In this document: positions 9,200-18,616 of the stretch, piece by piece
Layout: the number at the start of each line of letters is the position of its first letter
Position numbering within the stretch: the first letter of the stretch is position 1
Origin: Arthrobacter sp. Bz4
GTDB lineage: Bacteria; Actinomycetota; Actinomycetes; Actinomycetales; Micrococcaceae
Length of the DNA: 64,000 nt
Direction of reading: 5' to 3'
NCBI RefSeq assembly: GCF_003075455.1
Contig: NZ_QDAE01000012.1
Span: forward strand, 31,891-95,890
Position numbers and translations under genes: made by a program
The notes under the pieces: model-generated
What the model was told of the DNA's origin: nothing
Databases searched by the model: none
Seen by the model: the letters and a program-made list of their open reading frames with translations, nothing else

Positions 9200-11533
9200 G
9201 TGGCCCTTCATGACTCCCTGATTCCCCTACTTGGTGGGGGCGCCGAACCGGAGCAGCTGGTTCATGTTCGGGAGATTCCCGCCCGGCAGGCCGTCACCGA
9301 GCCGTGGCCGGACTGGGCCCACCCCGATATTGTCGCTGCCTATGCGTCGTTGGGCGTGTCTACCCCCTGGCGGCATCAGGTGATAGCAGCAAACGCTGCG
9401 CATAGCGGTCGGCACACCATTGTGGCCACCGGCACGGCATCCGGGAAATCGCTTGCCTACCAGCTGCCGGTGCTCGACGAGATTCACCGGACCGCGTTAG
9501 GGGACCGGACCTCGCTGGAGCCCACCGGTTCAGTGGCTCTCTATCTCGCACCAACCAAGGCACTCGCCGCAGATCAGTTGGCGGCAGTGAAGGCCATGAA
9601 CATTCCGACGGTCCGGGCGGAAACGTACGACGGCGACACCGATCCGACAGCCCGCCGGTGGATCCGAGACCACGCAAACCTGGTGCTGGCGAACCCCGAC
9701 ATGCTGCACTACGGGATCCTGCCCAACCATTCCTGGTGGGCCAGGTTTTTTCGACGGTTGAAGTATGTGATCGTCGATGAAGCCCACAGCTACCGTGGGG
9801 TTTTCGGCTCCCACGTGGCGAATCTGCTGCGTCGTCTGCGGCGCGTCTGTGAGTATTACGGCGTCTCCCCCGTTTTCATTGGCGCTTCCGCCACGTCGGC
9901 CGATCCTGGTGCCTCCTTCGGGAAACTGATTGGCAGTGAGGCGACGCCGGTAGTGGAGGACAGCTCCCCGCACGGGTCAACGACCGTAGCGTTTTGGGAA
10001 CCAGAACTCACTGATCTGCGGGGAGAGAACGGTGCCCCCAAACGCCGGACCGTCATCGCCGAGACATCTGACCTGTTGACCAATTTGGTCTCCGCACAGG
10101 TCCGGACGATCGCATTCATCAAGTCGCGGCGGGGAGCGGAGAGCATCGCCGCGATGTCAAAGCGGCTGCTCCATGAGGTTCATCCCAGCCTGCCCGGCAG
10201 GGTTGCTGCGTACCGGTCGGGTTACCTTCCCGAGGAGCGCAGGGAACTGGAGTCAGCGCTGCGCAGCGGGCAGCTGCTCGGTATTGCCAGCACGCCCGCG
10301 CTTGAACTTGGTATCGATATCTCCGGGCTGGACGCCGTTCTGGTAGCAGGGTGGCCCGGCACCCGGGCCTCGCTCCTGCAGCAGATCGGCAGGGCCGGAC
10401 GGTCGGGGCAGGACGCGCTCGCAGCCTTCATCGCGAGCGATGACCCACTCGACACGTATCTGGTGCATCATCCGGAGGCAGTGTTCGACGTCGGGGTGGA
10501 AGCTACCGTTTTTGACCCCACCAATCCCTATGTGCTCGGCCCGCACCTTTGCGCAGCCGCCGCCGAGTTGCCGCTGACATCGGCTGATCTCGCGCTCTTC
10601 GGTTCCGGAGTTGAGGACCTGCTCGCGAAATTGGTCAGCCAGGGGTTCCTCCGCCAGCGGCCCGCCGGATGGTTTTGGACGCACCCGCAAAGCGCTGCCG
10701 GGATGGTCAGCCTGCGCGCCGACGGTGGCGGCCCGATCAGCATTGTCGAGACCGGGACCGGAACCATGCTCGGCACCATGGATTCGCCGCAGAGCCACTA
10801 TCAGGCGCATGCCGGTGCGATCTATGTGCATCAAGGGCAGACCTACGTGGTCGACGAGCTGAATGAACAGGATCATTGCGCCATGGTGACCCGGTCCAAC
10901 CCGGATTACTACACCCAGGCCAGGGATATCACCGAGATTGAAGTGATCAGCACCAGCCGGACACAGGACTGGGGCGGGTTACAGATCCGGTTCGGCGAGG
11001 TAATGGTGACCACGCAGGTGGTGTCGTTTCAACGGAAGGCCTTCGTCTCCAACGAAATCCTTGGTGAGGAGCCGCTCGAACTCGGGGCCCGGGATCTTCA
11101 CACGAAGGGTGTCTGGTTCGAGTTCGACCAGAAGCTACTGGAAGGCAGCGGCCTGACCGCCGCCGATCTGCCGGGTGCGCTCCACGCCGCGGAACATGCC
11201 GCCATCGGTCTGCTACCCCTCGTGGCGTCCAGCGACAGATGGGATATTGGTGGAGTCTCAACCGCACTGCACGCCGACACGATGCTCCCTACCATCTTCG
11301 TTTATGACGGCCATCCCGGCGGGGCGGGGTTTGCCGAGCGGGGCTACGAAGCCGTCCGGATCTGGGTCAAGGCGACCCTCGACGCCATTGATGCGTGCGA
11401 GTGCGACACGGGCTGCCCCTCGTGCGTGCAGTCGCCCAAGTGCGGCAACCGCAACAACCCGCTGAGTAAGTCCGGCGCCGCAACACTATTGGCATTGATC
11501 CTGGCGCAGGACCCCAACCCGTCACACCGCTAG
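9200..11533 (+). CDS. DEAD/DEAH-box helicase with C-terminal DUF1998 zinc-binding domain (MrfA/YprA-like)
   Basis: This 777-residue superfamily 2 helicase has motif I ATGTASGKSLAYQLP, YLAPTKALAADQL (Ia), VIVDEAHSY (II), GASATSADP (III), and GRAGRSGQ (VI). The C-terminal region ends with a four-cysteine cluster (CECDTGCPSCVQSPKC), as in MrfA/YprA and Hrq1-like enzymes; Bacillus MrfA acts in mitomycin-lesion repair. In actinobacteria this helicase habitually lies next to a Tad secretion cluster, as here, although no functional link is established. The start is a GTG at 9200; no earlier in-frame start looks better. Confidence 0.92.
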   Translation: MALHDSLIPLLGGGAEPEQLVHVREIPARQAVTEPWPDWAHPDIVAAYASLGVSTPWRHQVIAANAAHSGRHTIVATGTASGKSLAYQLPVLDEIHRTALGDRTSLEPTGSVALYLAPTKALAADQLAAVKAMNIPTVRAETYDGDTDPTARRWIRDHANLVLANPDMLHYGILPNHSWWARFFRRLKYVIVDEAHSYRGVFGSHVANLLRRLRRVCEYYGVSPVFIGASATSADPGASFGKLIGSEATPVVEDSSPHGSTTVAFWEPELTDLRGENGAPKRRTVIAETSDLLTNLVSAQVRTIAFIKSRRGAESIAAMSKRLLHEVHPSLPGRVAAYRSGYLPEERRELESALRSGQLLGIASTPALELGIDISGLDAVLVAGWPGTRASLLQQIGRAGRSGQDALAAFIASDDPLDTYLVHHPEAVFDVGVEATVFDPTNPYVLGPHLCAAAAELPLTSADLALFGSGVEDLLAKLVSQGFLRQRPAGWFWTHPQSAAGMVSLRADGGGPISIVETGTGTMLGTMDSPQSHYQAHAGAIYVHQGQTYVVDELNEQDHCAMVTRSNPDYYTQARDITEIEVISTSRTQDWGGLQIRFGEVMVTTQVVSFQRKAFVSNEILGEEPLELGARDLHTKGVWFEFDQKLLEGSGLTAADLPGALHAAEHAAIGLLPLVASSDRWDIGGVSTALHADTMLPTIFVYDGHPGGAGFAERGYEAVRIWVKATLDAIDACECDTGCPSCVQSPKCGNRNNPLSKSGAATLLALILAQDPNPSHR

Positions 11534-11596
11534 GACCGCTGGCCAGGTGCGGCGACCGGCGCTTTCCTGGCCCTGTCCAGGTTCCTGTTTCCGTTC

Positions 11597-11632
11597 CGGA
11601 TGCGGATGCGGATTCGGATTCGGATTCGGATC
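11597..11632. repeat. Hexanucleotide tandem repeat
   Basis: Six consecutive units of CGGATK (two CGGATG, three CGGATT, one CGGATC) lie between the helicase stop and the stop codon of the minus-strand TadE-like gene, touching the latter's TAG. Slippage here could alter the 3' end of that gene but probably not its folded part. Confidence 0.75.
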
Positions 11633-12084
11633 TAGGGCGGCGGTCCGGCGCGTGCCCGACCCATTGCATCCGGCAGCAGCGGGTACCCGGCGATCACCAC
11701 CTTCACCGTGAACGAAGTTCGCACCTCCACGATGGTGCCCCCGGGGCCCTCCCGGGCACAGGCCTGCACGTAGGCGCCATGGGCCGCAGCGGTTTCCATC
11801 GCGACAGTGCAGGGATCTCCCGCGGTCAATCCACGCGATGCGTCGGCGGCGGCCAGGGCCGCGAGATCAGCGGCGGTAGCTGCCCGTGCCGCTGCCGTAC
11901 CGACCTGGGCCAACAAGATTACTGCCGTAATAAGGGTGAGAACCACCAGCGCGAACCCACAGATCAGTGCGGTCCCTGCCCCTGTTTCAGCGCCCGTTTG
12001 AGCGCCGGTTTCAGCGCAGGTTTCAGCGTGCGCCCCGGCGCCGGTTTGAGCGTGGGGGCTCCTGGCGACGCACAGACTCCTCAT
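11632..12084 (-). CDS. Rv3654c-family TadE-like protein (helicase/secretion neighbourhood)
   Basis: This is the last gene of the Tad operon (about 150 residues). A hydrophobic helix (ALICGFALVVLTLITAVILLAQVG) starts near residue 41, and the small extracytoplasmic part includes AAADASRGLTAGDPC and a second Cys (VQACARE), a likely disulfide. Such proteins are pseudopilin or TadE-like components of unknown exact role. The N-terminus is odd: a low-complexity stretch of repeated AETG/AQTG units (about residues 14-38), encoded by repeated GTTTCAGCG/GTTTGAGCG motifs on the + strand. The true start could therefore lie just before the helix. The annotated ATG overlaps the tadE stop by 4 nt. Confidence 0.7.
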   Translation of the reverse strand: MRSLCVARSPHAQTGAGAHAETCAETGAQTGAETGAGTALICGFALVVLTLITAVILLAQVGTAAARAATAADLAALAAADASRGLTAGDPCTVAMETAAAHGAYVQACAREGPGGTIVEVRTSFTVKVVIAGYPLLPDAMGRARAGPPP

Positions 12085-12569
12085 GTCCTACCTGCCGTCG
12101 CTACGGGACCTACCGGACCTATCCGCGGGGCGTCTGGTCCGATCGGGGCCTCGGGTTGTAGGTGATAACGCCCGGCTGTCCCGGTCAGAGTGGGTGCGGA
12201 CTCCCCGCTATGCAGCTCGGAGCGCGCCGTTGCTGACGCTGACAGCTCCCACCCCAACTGGTCCAGCAACGGGACGGTCAGACGTGAGGTGACTGTCACC
12301 GTTGACCAGCCACCGCCGCTCACTAGATCAAGTTGCACGTTCCCACCTGCAAGGCGCCGCACAGTCGTTTGCACCTGAACCGTTGACTCGCCGCGCACAA
12401 CCTCCCGGGCACCTGCGCGGGCCGCCTCCTCCAACCGCAGCTGTGTCAGTCCCGCGGTTGCGGCACCCAGGAGGAGCGCGAGGAGCAAGACCAATGACGG
12501 CAGCGCAATTGCGATCTCTGCCGTCACCGCACCGCGCTGCCGTATCACCACCGGCCTGATCCCTGGCAT
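12081..12569 (-). CDS. TadE family type IV pilus minor pilin
   Basis: This 162-residue protein has a class III prepilin-like N-terminus: QRG then AVTAEIAIALPSLVLLL, which gives a Gly13/Ala14 processing site with Glu at mature position 5, followed by one membrane helix. The remainder is extracytoplasmic. It fits a TadE-type pseudopilin that supports Flp pilus assembly. It overlaps the TadE-like gene by 4 nt and follows the pilin gene by 7 nt, so it is part of one operon starting at ssd. Confidence 0.82.
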   Translation of the reverse strand: MPGIRPVVIRQRGAVTAEIAIALPSLVLLLALLLGAATAGLTQLRLEEAARAGAREVVRGESTVQVQTTVRRLAGGNVQLDLVSGGGWSTVTVTSRLTVPLLDQLGWELSASATARSELHSGESAPTLTGTAGRYHLQPEAPIGPDAPRIGPVGPVATAGRT

Positions 12570-12576
12570 CAGCCAG

Positions 12577-12795
12577 TTACCCGAAACTCAGGGCCGAGCT
12601 GATGAGGGACATCAGCATGCCCCTGACCTCCCCACTCGACAGGATCGCCACGAGGAGGGCAGCGAATCCCACCGCGGCGAGCGTGGCAATCGCGTACTCG
12701 GCGGTGGCCATCCCGGCCTCCGAATTGGCTAGGCGGTGCCACCGGTCGGCAACCCGACGTCTCCATTGCGAACCTGACCCTCTTACGGACGACAT
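12577..12795 (-). CDS. DUF4244 protein, probable Flp-type pilin
   Basis: This 72-residue protein is probably the major pilin subunit of the Tad system. After a basic N-terminus it has NSEAG/MATAEYAIATL: a Gly28/Met29 cleavage site, then the Glu5-Tyr6 signature of Flp pilins, then one hydrophobic helix that runs almost to the end. I choose the ATG at 12795 because it follows AAGGAGAGAGAT. An ATG at 12900 lacks this site and adds 35 unlikely residues. Between this gene and tadC (12796-12981) I see nothing coding. Confidence 0.82.
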   Translation of the reverse strand: MSSVRGSGSQWRRRVADRWHRLANSEAGMATAEYAIATLAAVGFAALLVAILSSGEVRGMLMSLISSALSFG

Positions 12796-12981
12796 ATCTC
12801 TCTCCTTAGTATTCGTATGCTGCAGCACCGGCGAACTGCGCCGTCCTCTCCGACTGGGTATCTGGGAGGTTGCTGGTGGGCGCCAGGACGCCCTCTTCAC
12901 ACTCTGCCCGGCAGTGCGCGGCCGTTGGGCACCGCAACAGGGTTATGTGGACAAGTCTCAGTAGTTCGGTATTCACTGGCG

Positions 12982-13602
12982 TCACCACACCGGAACCAGG
13001 GCGAAGACCACCGGAAGCACCCCGAAGCAGATGAACGCCGGGAGATAACAAAGACCCAGAGGCACCACGAGCCGGACGCCGAGCGTGGCCGCTCGTTGCT
13101 CTGCTTCGCTATTTCTGCGGCGCCGGAGCTGCGATGCATGGGTGTGGACAATTCCGGCTGACGAGGCACCGGTGAGTGCAGCGAACCGCAAAGCGCTGCT
13201 GAGCACCACGAGGATTTCCCCCGTCCGGACATCTGAGCGGGCGACGGCTGAGTTCCACGCCACGTCCCAATCAGCGCCTAGTGACAGGGCACTCGCCACG
13301 GCTCGCAGGCCACGTGCCAACGACGGTGGACAGGAGCCAGCGAGTGATGTGAGAGCAACTCCGATTGGCGCCCCGGCGGTCAGAATTGCGGCGAGAAGAT
13401 CAATCATCAATGCGGTGTCGAGGACGTCTGCGTCCTGATTCTTCGCGTGCGGCTCACCGCCGCGGCGCCACCGCCACGGCGGTGCCCCTGTCCGGTGCCC
13501 GGGAACCTCCCTGCCACCCCACCTCACACCAACCAGCCCGTGGGACGCTGTCAGCAGGAGGAAAGCCGCGCCCGTCAGGCTAAAGACCAGCAGCCCGGTC
13601 AC
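12982..13602 (-). CDS. Type II secretion system F family protein (TadC-like)
   Basis: This inner-membrane platform protein of the Tad machine has about 206 residues. It carries an N-terminal membrane segment (LLVFSLTGAAFLLLTAS), a cytoplasmic helical T2SF region (ALMIDLLAAILTAGAPIGVAL ... GEILVVLSSALRFAALTG) and a C-terminal double membrane segment (LVVPLGLCYLPAFICFGVLPVVFAL). The start is uncertain: a GTG at 13602 lies just after the tadB stop, while a TTG at 13632 would overlap tadB by 29 nt. I favour the GTG. Confidence 0.8.
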   Translation of the reverse strand: MTGLLVFSLTGAAFLLLTASHGLVGVRWGGREVPGHRTGAPPWRWRRGGEPHAKNQDADVLDTALMIDLLAAILTAGAPIGVALTSLAGSCPPSLARGLRAVASALSLGADWDVAWNSAVARSDVRTGEILVVLSSALRFAALTGASSAGIVHTHASQLRRRRNSEAEQRAATLGVRLVVPLGLCYLPAFICFGVLPVVFALVPVW

Positions 13603-13603
13603 C

Positions 13604-14395
13604 TCAGCCGTCCCGGGCCGCAGCGGCAACAAGCCGATTGGACCAGACTCGTCCGCCCACCATCAGAAGGCTCCCTGTACACAGCAACACCAGCCCGGGA
13701 AGCGACCCGAACAGGATAGCGAGGGGTTGAGCGCCGGTCAGGTAGCCCAGCCCAAGTCCGAAGATCGGGAGCCAGCCGAGGAGACGCGCGGTGGCGGCTG
13801 GCCCGGCCAGCGCCGTTGCCCGTGACGCAGCGGCGCCGAGTGATTGCTCCAACTGGGCGGCATACCGGCCCAGGACTTCGACCAGTGGCGCGCCGCTTCG
13901 CTCGGATACTTCCAGGCATACCGCCAGGTCCCGCCACATGCCTGAACAGTCCGCTGGTGGGGTCCTGACTCGGCCAAGGCGCCAGCGTTCGCGTCCGTGC
14001 GGATCAGCTGCTGCGCGCCGGAGGACCTCCGGGATCCCAGCCCCGATTGCTGCTGCCTGCTGGGCGGCGCGAACAACTGGCAGCGCAACCTGTTCGAACC
14101 CAGGACCGGAACCCGGGATCCGTTCCCTGCCGGCCGCCGAATACACCACGGTCATGTCCTGCCATAGCTGGTGCGGCGCCCTTCCCGCCTGCAGCAGCGC
14201 TGTCAGCTGGTACACGAACAGGGGCAGCTCCGACGGGGCTACTTGGGCGGGTCGGGTCAGGTTGCGCGTCGCTGCGATCCGGTACCCGACCCCGGTTGGC
14301 TCCCCAGCGTTGTTCTGGCCCTCCCTCCGGACCTCCGTTACGGCGAGGATGAGAAAGGCCACAAGCATCAACCCGCCGACGGCGAATCCCGTCAT
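13604..14395 (-). CDS. Type II secretion system F family protein (TadB-like)
   Basis: This is the second platform protein of the Tad system (263 residues), partner of the TadC-like protein. It has an N-terminal membrane helix (VGGLMLVAFLILAVTEV), a T2SF cytoplasmic region (PLFVYQLTALLQAGRAPHQLW ... LEVSERSGAPLVEVLGRYA), and paired C-terminal membrane segments (GWLPIFGLGLGYLTGAQPLAILFGSLPGLVLLCTG region). The start overlaps the tadA stop by 4 nt (ATGA). Confidence 0.82.
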   Translation of the reverse strand: MTGFAVGGLMLVAFLILAVTEVRREGQNNAGEPTGVGYRIAATRNLTRPAQVAPSELPLFVYQLTALLQAGRAPHQLWQDMTVVYSAAGRERIPGSGPGFEQVALPVVRAAQQAAAIGAGIPEVLRRAAADPHGRERWRLGRVRTPPADCSGMWRDLAVCLEVSERSGAPLVEVLGRYAAQLEQSLGAAASRATALAGPAATARLLGWLPIFGLGLGYLTGAQPLAILFGSLPGLVLLCTGSLLMVGGRVWSNRLVAAAARDG

Positions 14396-15648
14396 GACTG
14401 TGGTCCAATCCTGAGCAGATCCTGCAACCGCGCCCAGCCCGGCGCCGCCTCACATCCACCGCCGCACCGGACAAGGGCGGGGCGAACTCTTAGCGCGCCG
14501 GCGTCGTCAAGTTCCACCAGGCCGATCACCGCAACCTGCCGTCCCCCCGGGCTGCGCACCAGGTGCACCACGACGTCCAGCGCACTGGCGGCTTGCAGGG
14601 TGATTGCTTCACGGTTCAGGCCGGCCAGGGATCCCAGGGCCATCAACCGTGCGGGGACGGTTTCAGCTGAGTTGGAGTGGATCGTGCCGCCGGCACCGGA
14701 GTGACCAGTGTTCATCGCCGCGAGGAGTTCCCGGACTTCCGCGCCACGGCACTCCCCGACGATCAGCCGGTCGGGACGCATCCGCATCGCTTGTCGGACC
14801 AGTTCCGCCAGGTCGATTGCACCGGAGCTCTCCGCATTATTGTGGCGGCATTGCAAAGATACTGCGTGGGGATGACGCGGGTTCAACTCAGCCGCATCCT
14901 CAACCGTCACCAGGCGCTCAGAGGAAGCGCTCAGGGCCAGCAGCGTCGACAGGAGCGTGGTCTTGCCGGTGCCAGTTGCACCGCTGACCAGGAAGTTCAG
15001 CCGCCGCACCACTACCGCGTGCAACACCTCGGCCATCAGCGGATCAAGGGTTCCCGACTGGATCAGCTCGTCCATGGTGAACTCACGATGGCGTTGAACG
15101 CGGATAGACAGCAGGGTGCCCCGGTTGGACACCGGTGGCAGGACAGCATGGACGCGAAATGCAGCCAGGCGGACGTCGACGCACGGGTTGCCGTCGTCGA
15201 GACGTCTACCAGCGGCTGAAATGAGCCGGGTTGCCAAGGCACGCACCTCAGCATCGGTACGGAAACGGAGGGAGGTTCGCCGCAGTCCGGCGCCCCCGTC
15301 CACCCACACCTCATCGGGCCCGTTGACCAGGATGTCTGTCACGGAGAGGTCCTCGAGAAGGTGTTGCAGCGGCCCCAACCCCTGCAGCTCTGCCTGCACC
15401 TGGTCAACGGTCCGGAGCATTCCGGTGGCCCCCAGCAGCTTGCCCGTCGATTGGACGGCGGCAGCCAGACGAGCCCCGGTGAGCGGTAGCTGGTCGGCAA
15501 GGACCGCTTGGCGCACTTCGCTCACCATCGCCGCGGCTGCACCACGGTTCCCATCATCACGGCCCGCGCTGTCAGGCCCCGCGCTGTCTCGGCGCGTATT
15601 GTCACGGTGCGTATTGTCACGGTGTCGGCTGCGTGTCAGATCGCTCAC
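14392..15648 (-). CDS. tadA: TadA family secretion/conjugal transfer ATPase
   Basis: This hexameric ATPase (418 residues) powers pilus assembly. Walker A is VSGATGTGKTTLLSTLL near residue 228; the Asp box is VTVEDAAELN; Walker B is PDRLIVGECRGAEVRELL; the His box is NTGHSGAGGTIHSNSAE. The first about 30 residues are a short degenerate repeat (RDNT, RDSAG, DSAG units) unlike the conserved body, so the functional N-terminus may begin later. It overlaps ssd and tadB by 4 nt each. The protein matches the helicase/secretion neighbourhood ATPase subgroup. Confidence 0.93.
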   Translation of the reverse strand: MSDLTRSRHRDNTHRDNTRRDSAGPDSAGRDDGNRGAAAAMVSEVRQAVLADQLPLTGARLAAAVQSTGKLLGATGMLRTVDQVQAELQGLGPLQHLLEDLSVTDILVNGPDEVWVDGGAGLRRTSLRFRTDAEVRALATRLISAAGRRLDDGNPCVDVRLAAFRVHAVLPPVSNRGTLLSIRVQRHREFTMDELIQSGTLDPLMAEVLHAVVVRRLNFLVSGATGTGKTTLLSTLLALSASSERLVTVEDAAELNPRHPHAVSLQCRHNNAESSGAIDLAELVRQAMRMRPDRLIVGECRGAEVRELLAAMNTGHSGAGGTIHSNSAETVPARLMALGSLAGLNREAITLQAASALDVVVHLVRSPGGRQVAVIGLVELDDAGALRVRPALVRCGGGCEAAPGWARLQDLLRIGPQS

Positions 15649-16724
15649 GGCCTGGCTCCCCTCGCATGGAAAGGCACCGTGGCCAACGCCTGCGCGGTGA
15701 GGGCCTGCACCCGGCGGTGCTTGCCAATGGTTAGGAGTCGTCCCTGCCGTTCAGCCGTGGGTACGCCGCGCAGCTGCGGAAGATACCCGATCAGGGGCCC
15801 ACCCGCCAGCTCGGCCACCCGGTGCGGATCCAGGCCCTGAGCGAATGGGCCGCGGGCCACGAGACCGACGGGGAGAAACTGGGTTTGTTGCACGATCGAA
15901 TGAGCCACAGCGAGGGGGCGACGGCGCCCCGGGACGAGCAGCACCAGTTCGTCGCAGAAGGGAAGCAGCGGTCCGCCCCAGGGCCACCCGGACGGAAGGT
16001 CAGCGATCGTCAGGTCAAAACCGCTTCGGACCGCGTCCAGCACTGACTTAACAGCTGAAGAGCCGAGTATCCCTGCCTCAATCGCCGGCGAACCTCCCAT
16101 GGCCAGGACTGATACACCCCTGACCACGGGGAGCGCATCCACTAGTTGATCTGGGTTGAGCGTGCCGCTGACCTCACCGAGATCTTCCCACCGGATACCG
16201 GAGAGCGAATCAGATACGGCGAGATCCAGTCCCCCGCCCGCACAATCACCGTCGAGGAGCAGACACGACCGACCGGACCGGGCGGCGGCGAGTGCGAGCC
16301 AGCAGCTCAGCGAACTGGCTCCGACCCCGCCCGTGCAGCCCATCACGCCGAGGACGTGACCGCGCGGGCCGCTTGCTCGAAGGCCAGCGAAGCGTTCCAC
16401 CAGCCAGCCGGCAGCAGCGGGTAGCAGGGCAACCTGGGAGGCGTTGAGGCGGGCTGCTGTCTGCCACACTGCACCGTCTTCCCCAGATAGGCCCACCAGG
16501 ATCAGCTCACCGTCAGTTGCTGATCCTGTTTCGGCGCTGTCGCTGCCCACGAGCAGCACGGCGGGGTGCAGTTGGCGGGCTTCGGGGAGCGTGGTCGTCA
16601 CAGTCAGCTCCAGCCCTGCCGCGGCCGCGACCCTCGCGGTTTCATCCCGGATGGGTTGCGAACTGGTCACCAACGCTACGCCTGCCCGCCCGGAAGCCGG
16701 GAGCCAGGGACGTCCTTCTGTCAT
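15645..16724 (-). CDS. Septum site-determining protein Ssd / CpaE-like
   Basis: This 359-residue MinD/ParA-superfamily protein is first in the Tad operon. After a degenerate receiver-like N-terminal half (about 1-120), it has VLGVMGCTGGVGASSLSCWLA as a deviant Walker A, DGDCAGGGLDLAV, and a Walker B-like LTIADLPSG. CpaE/TadZ homologues localise Tad pili; the mycobacterial homologue is called Ssd because it affects septum formation. No good ribosome site precedes the ATG at 16724. The divergent polymerase gene starts 163 bp away. Confidence 0.85.
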   Translation of the reverse strand: MTEGRPWLPASGRAGVALVTSSQPIRDETARVAAAAGLELTVTTTLPEARQLHPAVLLVGSDSAETGSATDGELILVGLSGEDGAVWQTAARLNASQVALLPAAAGWLVERFAGLRASGPRGHVLGVMGCTGGVGASSLSCWLALAAARSGRSCLLLDGDCAGGGLDLAVSDSLSGIRWEDLGEVSGTLNPDQLVDALPVVRGVSVLAMGGSPAIEAGILGSSAVKSVLDAVRSGFDLTIADLPSGWPWGGPLLPFCDELVLLVPGRRRPLAVAHSIVQQTQFLPVGLVARGPFAQGLDPHRVAELAGGPLIGYLPQLRGVPTAERQGRLLTIGKHRRVQALTAQALATVPFHARGARP

Positions 16725-16887
16725 GGGTCAAGCGTGGGGCCCCGGAGCTGATGCCCGGGCAGTATAGCGGGCGTATGTGGACAGGCGTCCGACAATTGCT
16801 CCTGTGGAGGACGGGTGCCTCCACAGGAGCGGTTTGCGGGGTGCCAGCCCGACCAGGATTGTCTGTGGGGCGGGAGACAATAGAGCC

Positions 16888-18602
16888 ATGTATGTTGTCG
16901 TGTCCTCACCGCCCGCTCCAGGCAGCCCTGTCTGGCCGGCTGGGGGGTCGACAGACGACGCCGTCGCCGTACTGCAGCCCGCGGATGCGTCGGGATCGGC
17001 CACTGGTGCGGCCGTCGTCGTCGGGCACGACGAACTTGCCGCGGCCGTCCGCCACTTTGAGGCGCAGAAGGTGCGTTGGGTGTGGGATGCCACCCGCAAC
17101 TGGTACCCGCAGCTCCTGCACCAAAAGATCAGCGTCGAGCGGTGCCATGACCTGAGCCTGTGCCGGGACATCCTGCGGCACTCTCGCTTCGCAGCTGACC
17201 TGCCCTACATCACCAAGCTGCAGGACAGCGCCGACGCACAGGATCAGGCCCCCGCGCGGCAACTTCCCCCGGTTGCCGCATCGATAGGGCAGTTCAGCCT
17301 CTTCGAGACCCCCTCCGCCCCCGGCGGACCCGGGCCGGACGAGGTTCTCACCGAGTTCCGCCACCAGCAGCAGGCTGTTGCGGAAGGGCGGTTTCCCCAA
17401 CGGCTGTCGCTGCTGCTAGCGGCTGAATCGGCTGGCGCCCTCCTGGCCGCCGAGATGGAGAACGCAGGAATACCGTGCGTCGTGATCTCCATGAGGAGCT
17501 GCTGGAATCGCAGCTGGGTCCCCGCCCCCGTGAAGGCGTGCGGCCTGCTGAGCTGGAGCGGATAGCCGGTGAGCTACGGGTGCACCTGAACAACCCCGGT
17601 TTTAACCCTGACTCACCGCAGGAGCTGCTGCGAGCGCTCCACCGGGCAGGCATCGAGGTAACCAGCACGCGGTCCTGGGAGCTGGAACAGCACAAACACC
17701 CGGGGATTGAACCCCTGCTGCGCTACAAGAAGCTCTCCCGGTTGCTGACCGCCAATGGGTGGACCTGGTTGGATGCCTGGGTGCAGGGCGGCCGCTTCAG
17801 ACCCGAGTATGTGGTGGGCGGAGTGGTATCGGGGCGGTGGGCCTCGAGGGGTGGCGGCGCCCTCCAGATTCCTCGACAGATCCGTGACGCGGTGCGACCC
17901 GATCCGGGCTATCGGTTTGTGGTGGCTGACGCAGCGCAGCTGGAACCCCGGGTTCTGGCAGCGCTCGGCCGTGATTCGGCGCTGGCAACTGCGGCCCGGG
18001 GGAAAGACCTGTATCAGGGGATTGCCGAGCAGGGCTTTGGCGACCGGGCCAAGGCCAAACTTGCGATGTTGGGCGCGATGTACGGAGCCACTACCGGCGA
18101 ATCTGGCCGGTTGATGCCCCAACTGGCCCGCACCTATCCGCAGGCTATCGGGGTCGTGGAGAGTGCTGCCCGCACGGGCGAGGCCGGTGGTGTGGTGAGC
18201 AGCTACCTGGGACGCGGTTGCCCCCCAGCAACTGACGCGTGGCTGGCGTCGCAGCAAAGCTCCACCGCTGATGAGCAGCGTCGTGCGGAAGGTCTTGCCC
18301 GATCGCGTGGCCGGTTCACCCGCAACTTTGTGGTCCAGTCGACCGCCGCCGAATGGGCGCTCTGCTGGCTCGCGGAACTGCGGCGTCAATTGCGCGCGAA
18401 GGCGGTTCCAGCCCCCGTTGACCTACTGGTGTTCTTTCTGCACGACGAGGTGATGCTGCATGTCCCCGAATCCCAGGTCGACGAGGTCTGCCGGGTGGTC
18501 GCCGACGCGGCACAGTCGGCGACCCGGCTGATGTTCGGGGACATACCCATCGACTTTGCGGTCAATGTGGTGGTGGTGGATTCCTACGCGGACGCCAAAT
18601 AG
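16888..18602 (+). pseudogene. Bifunctional 3'-5' exonuclease/DNA polymerase (Pol I-like), apparent frameshift
   Basis: This is an actinobacterial Pol I-like protein of about 570 residues. The first part starts MYVVVSSPPAPGSPVWPAGG and has the degenerate exonuclease-like region (KVRWVWDATRNWYPQLLHQKI). The second part has family A polymerase motifs: VSGRWASRGGGALQIPRQIR, VVADAAQLEPRVLAAL (motif A), AKAKLAMLGAMYGATTG (motif B, with K and YG), and FFLHDEVMLHVPE (motif C). The frames break at about 17477: the first frame runs to a stop at 17565, while the family sequence continues as RRDLHEELLESQLG from 17475 in the next frame. One missing G (TGGCGT read as TGCGT) explains it. It may be a sequence error. 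Confidence 0.85.
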
Positions 18603-18616
18603 GGTGCCTTGGTCGG

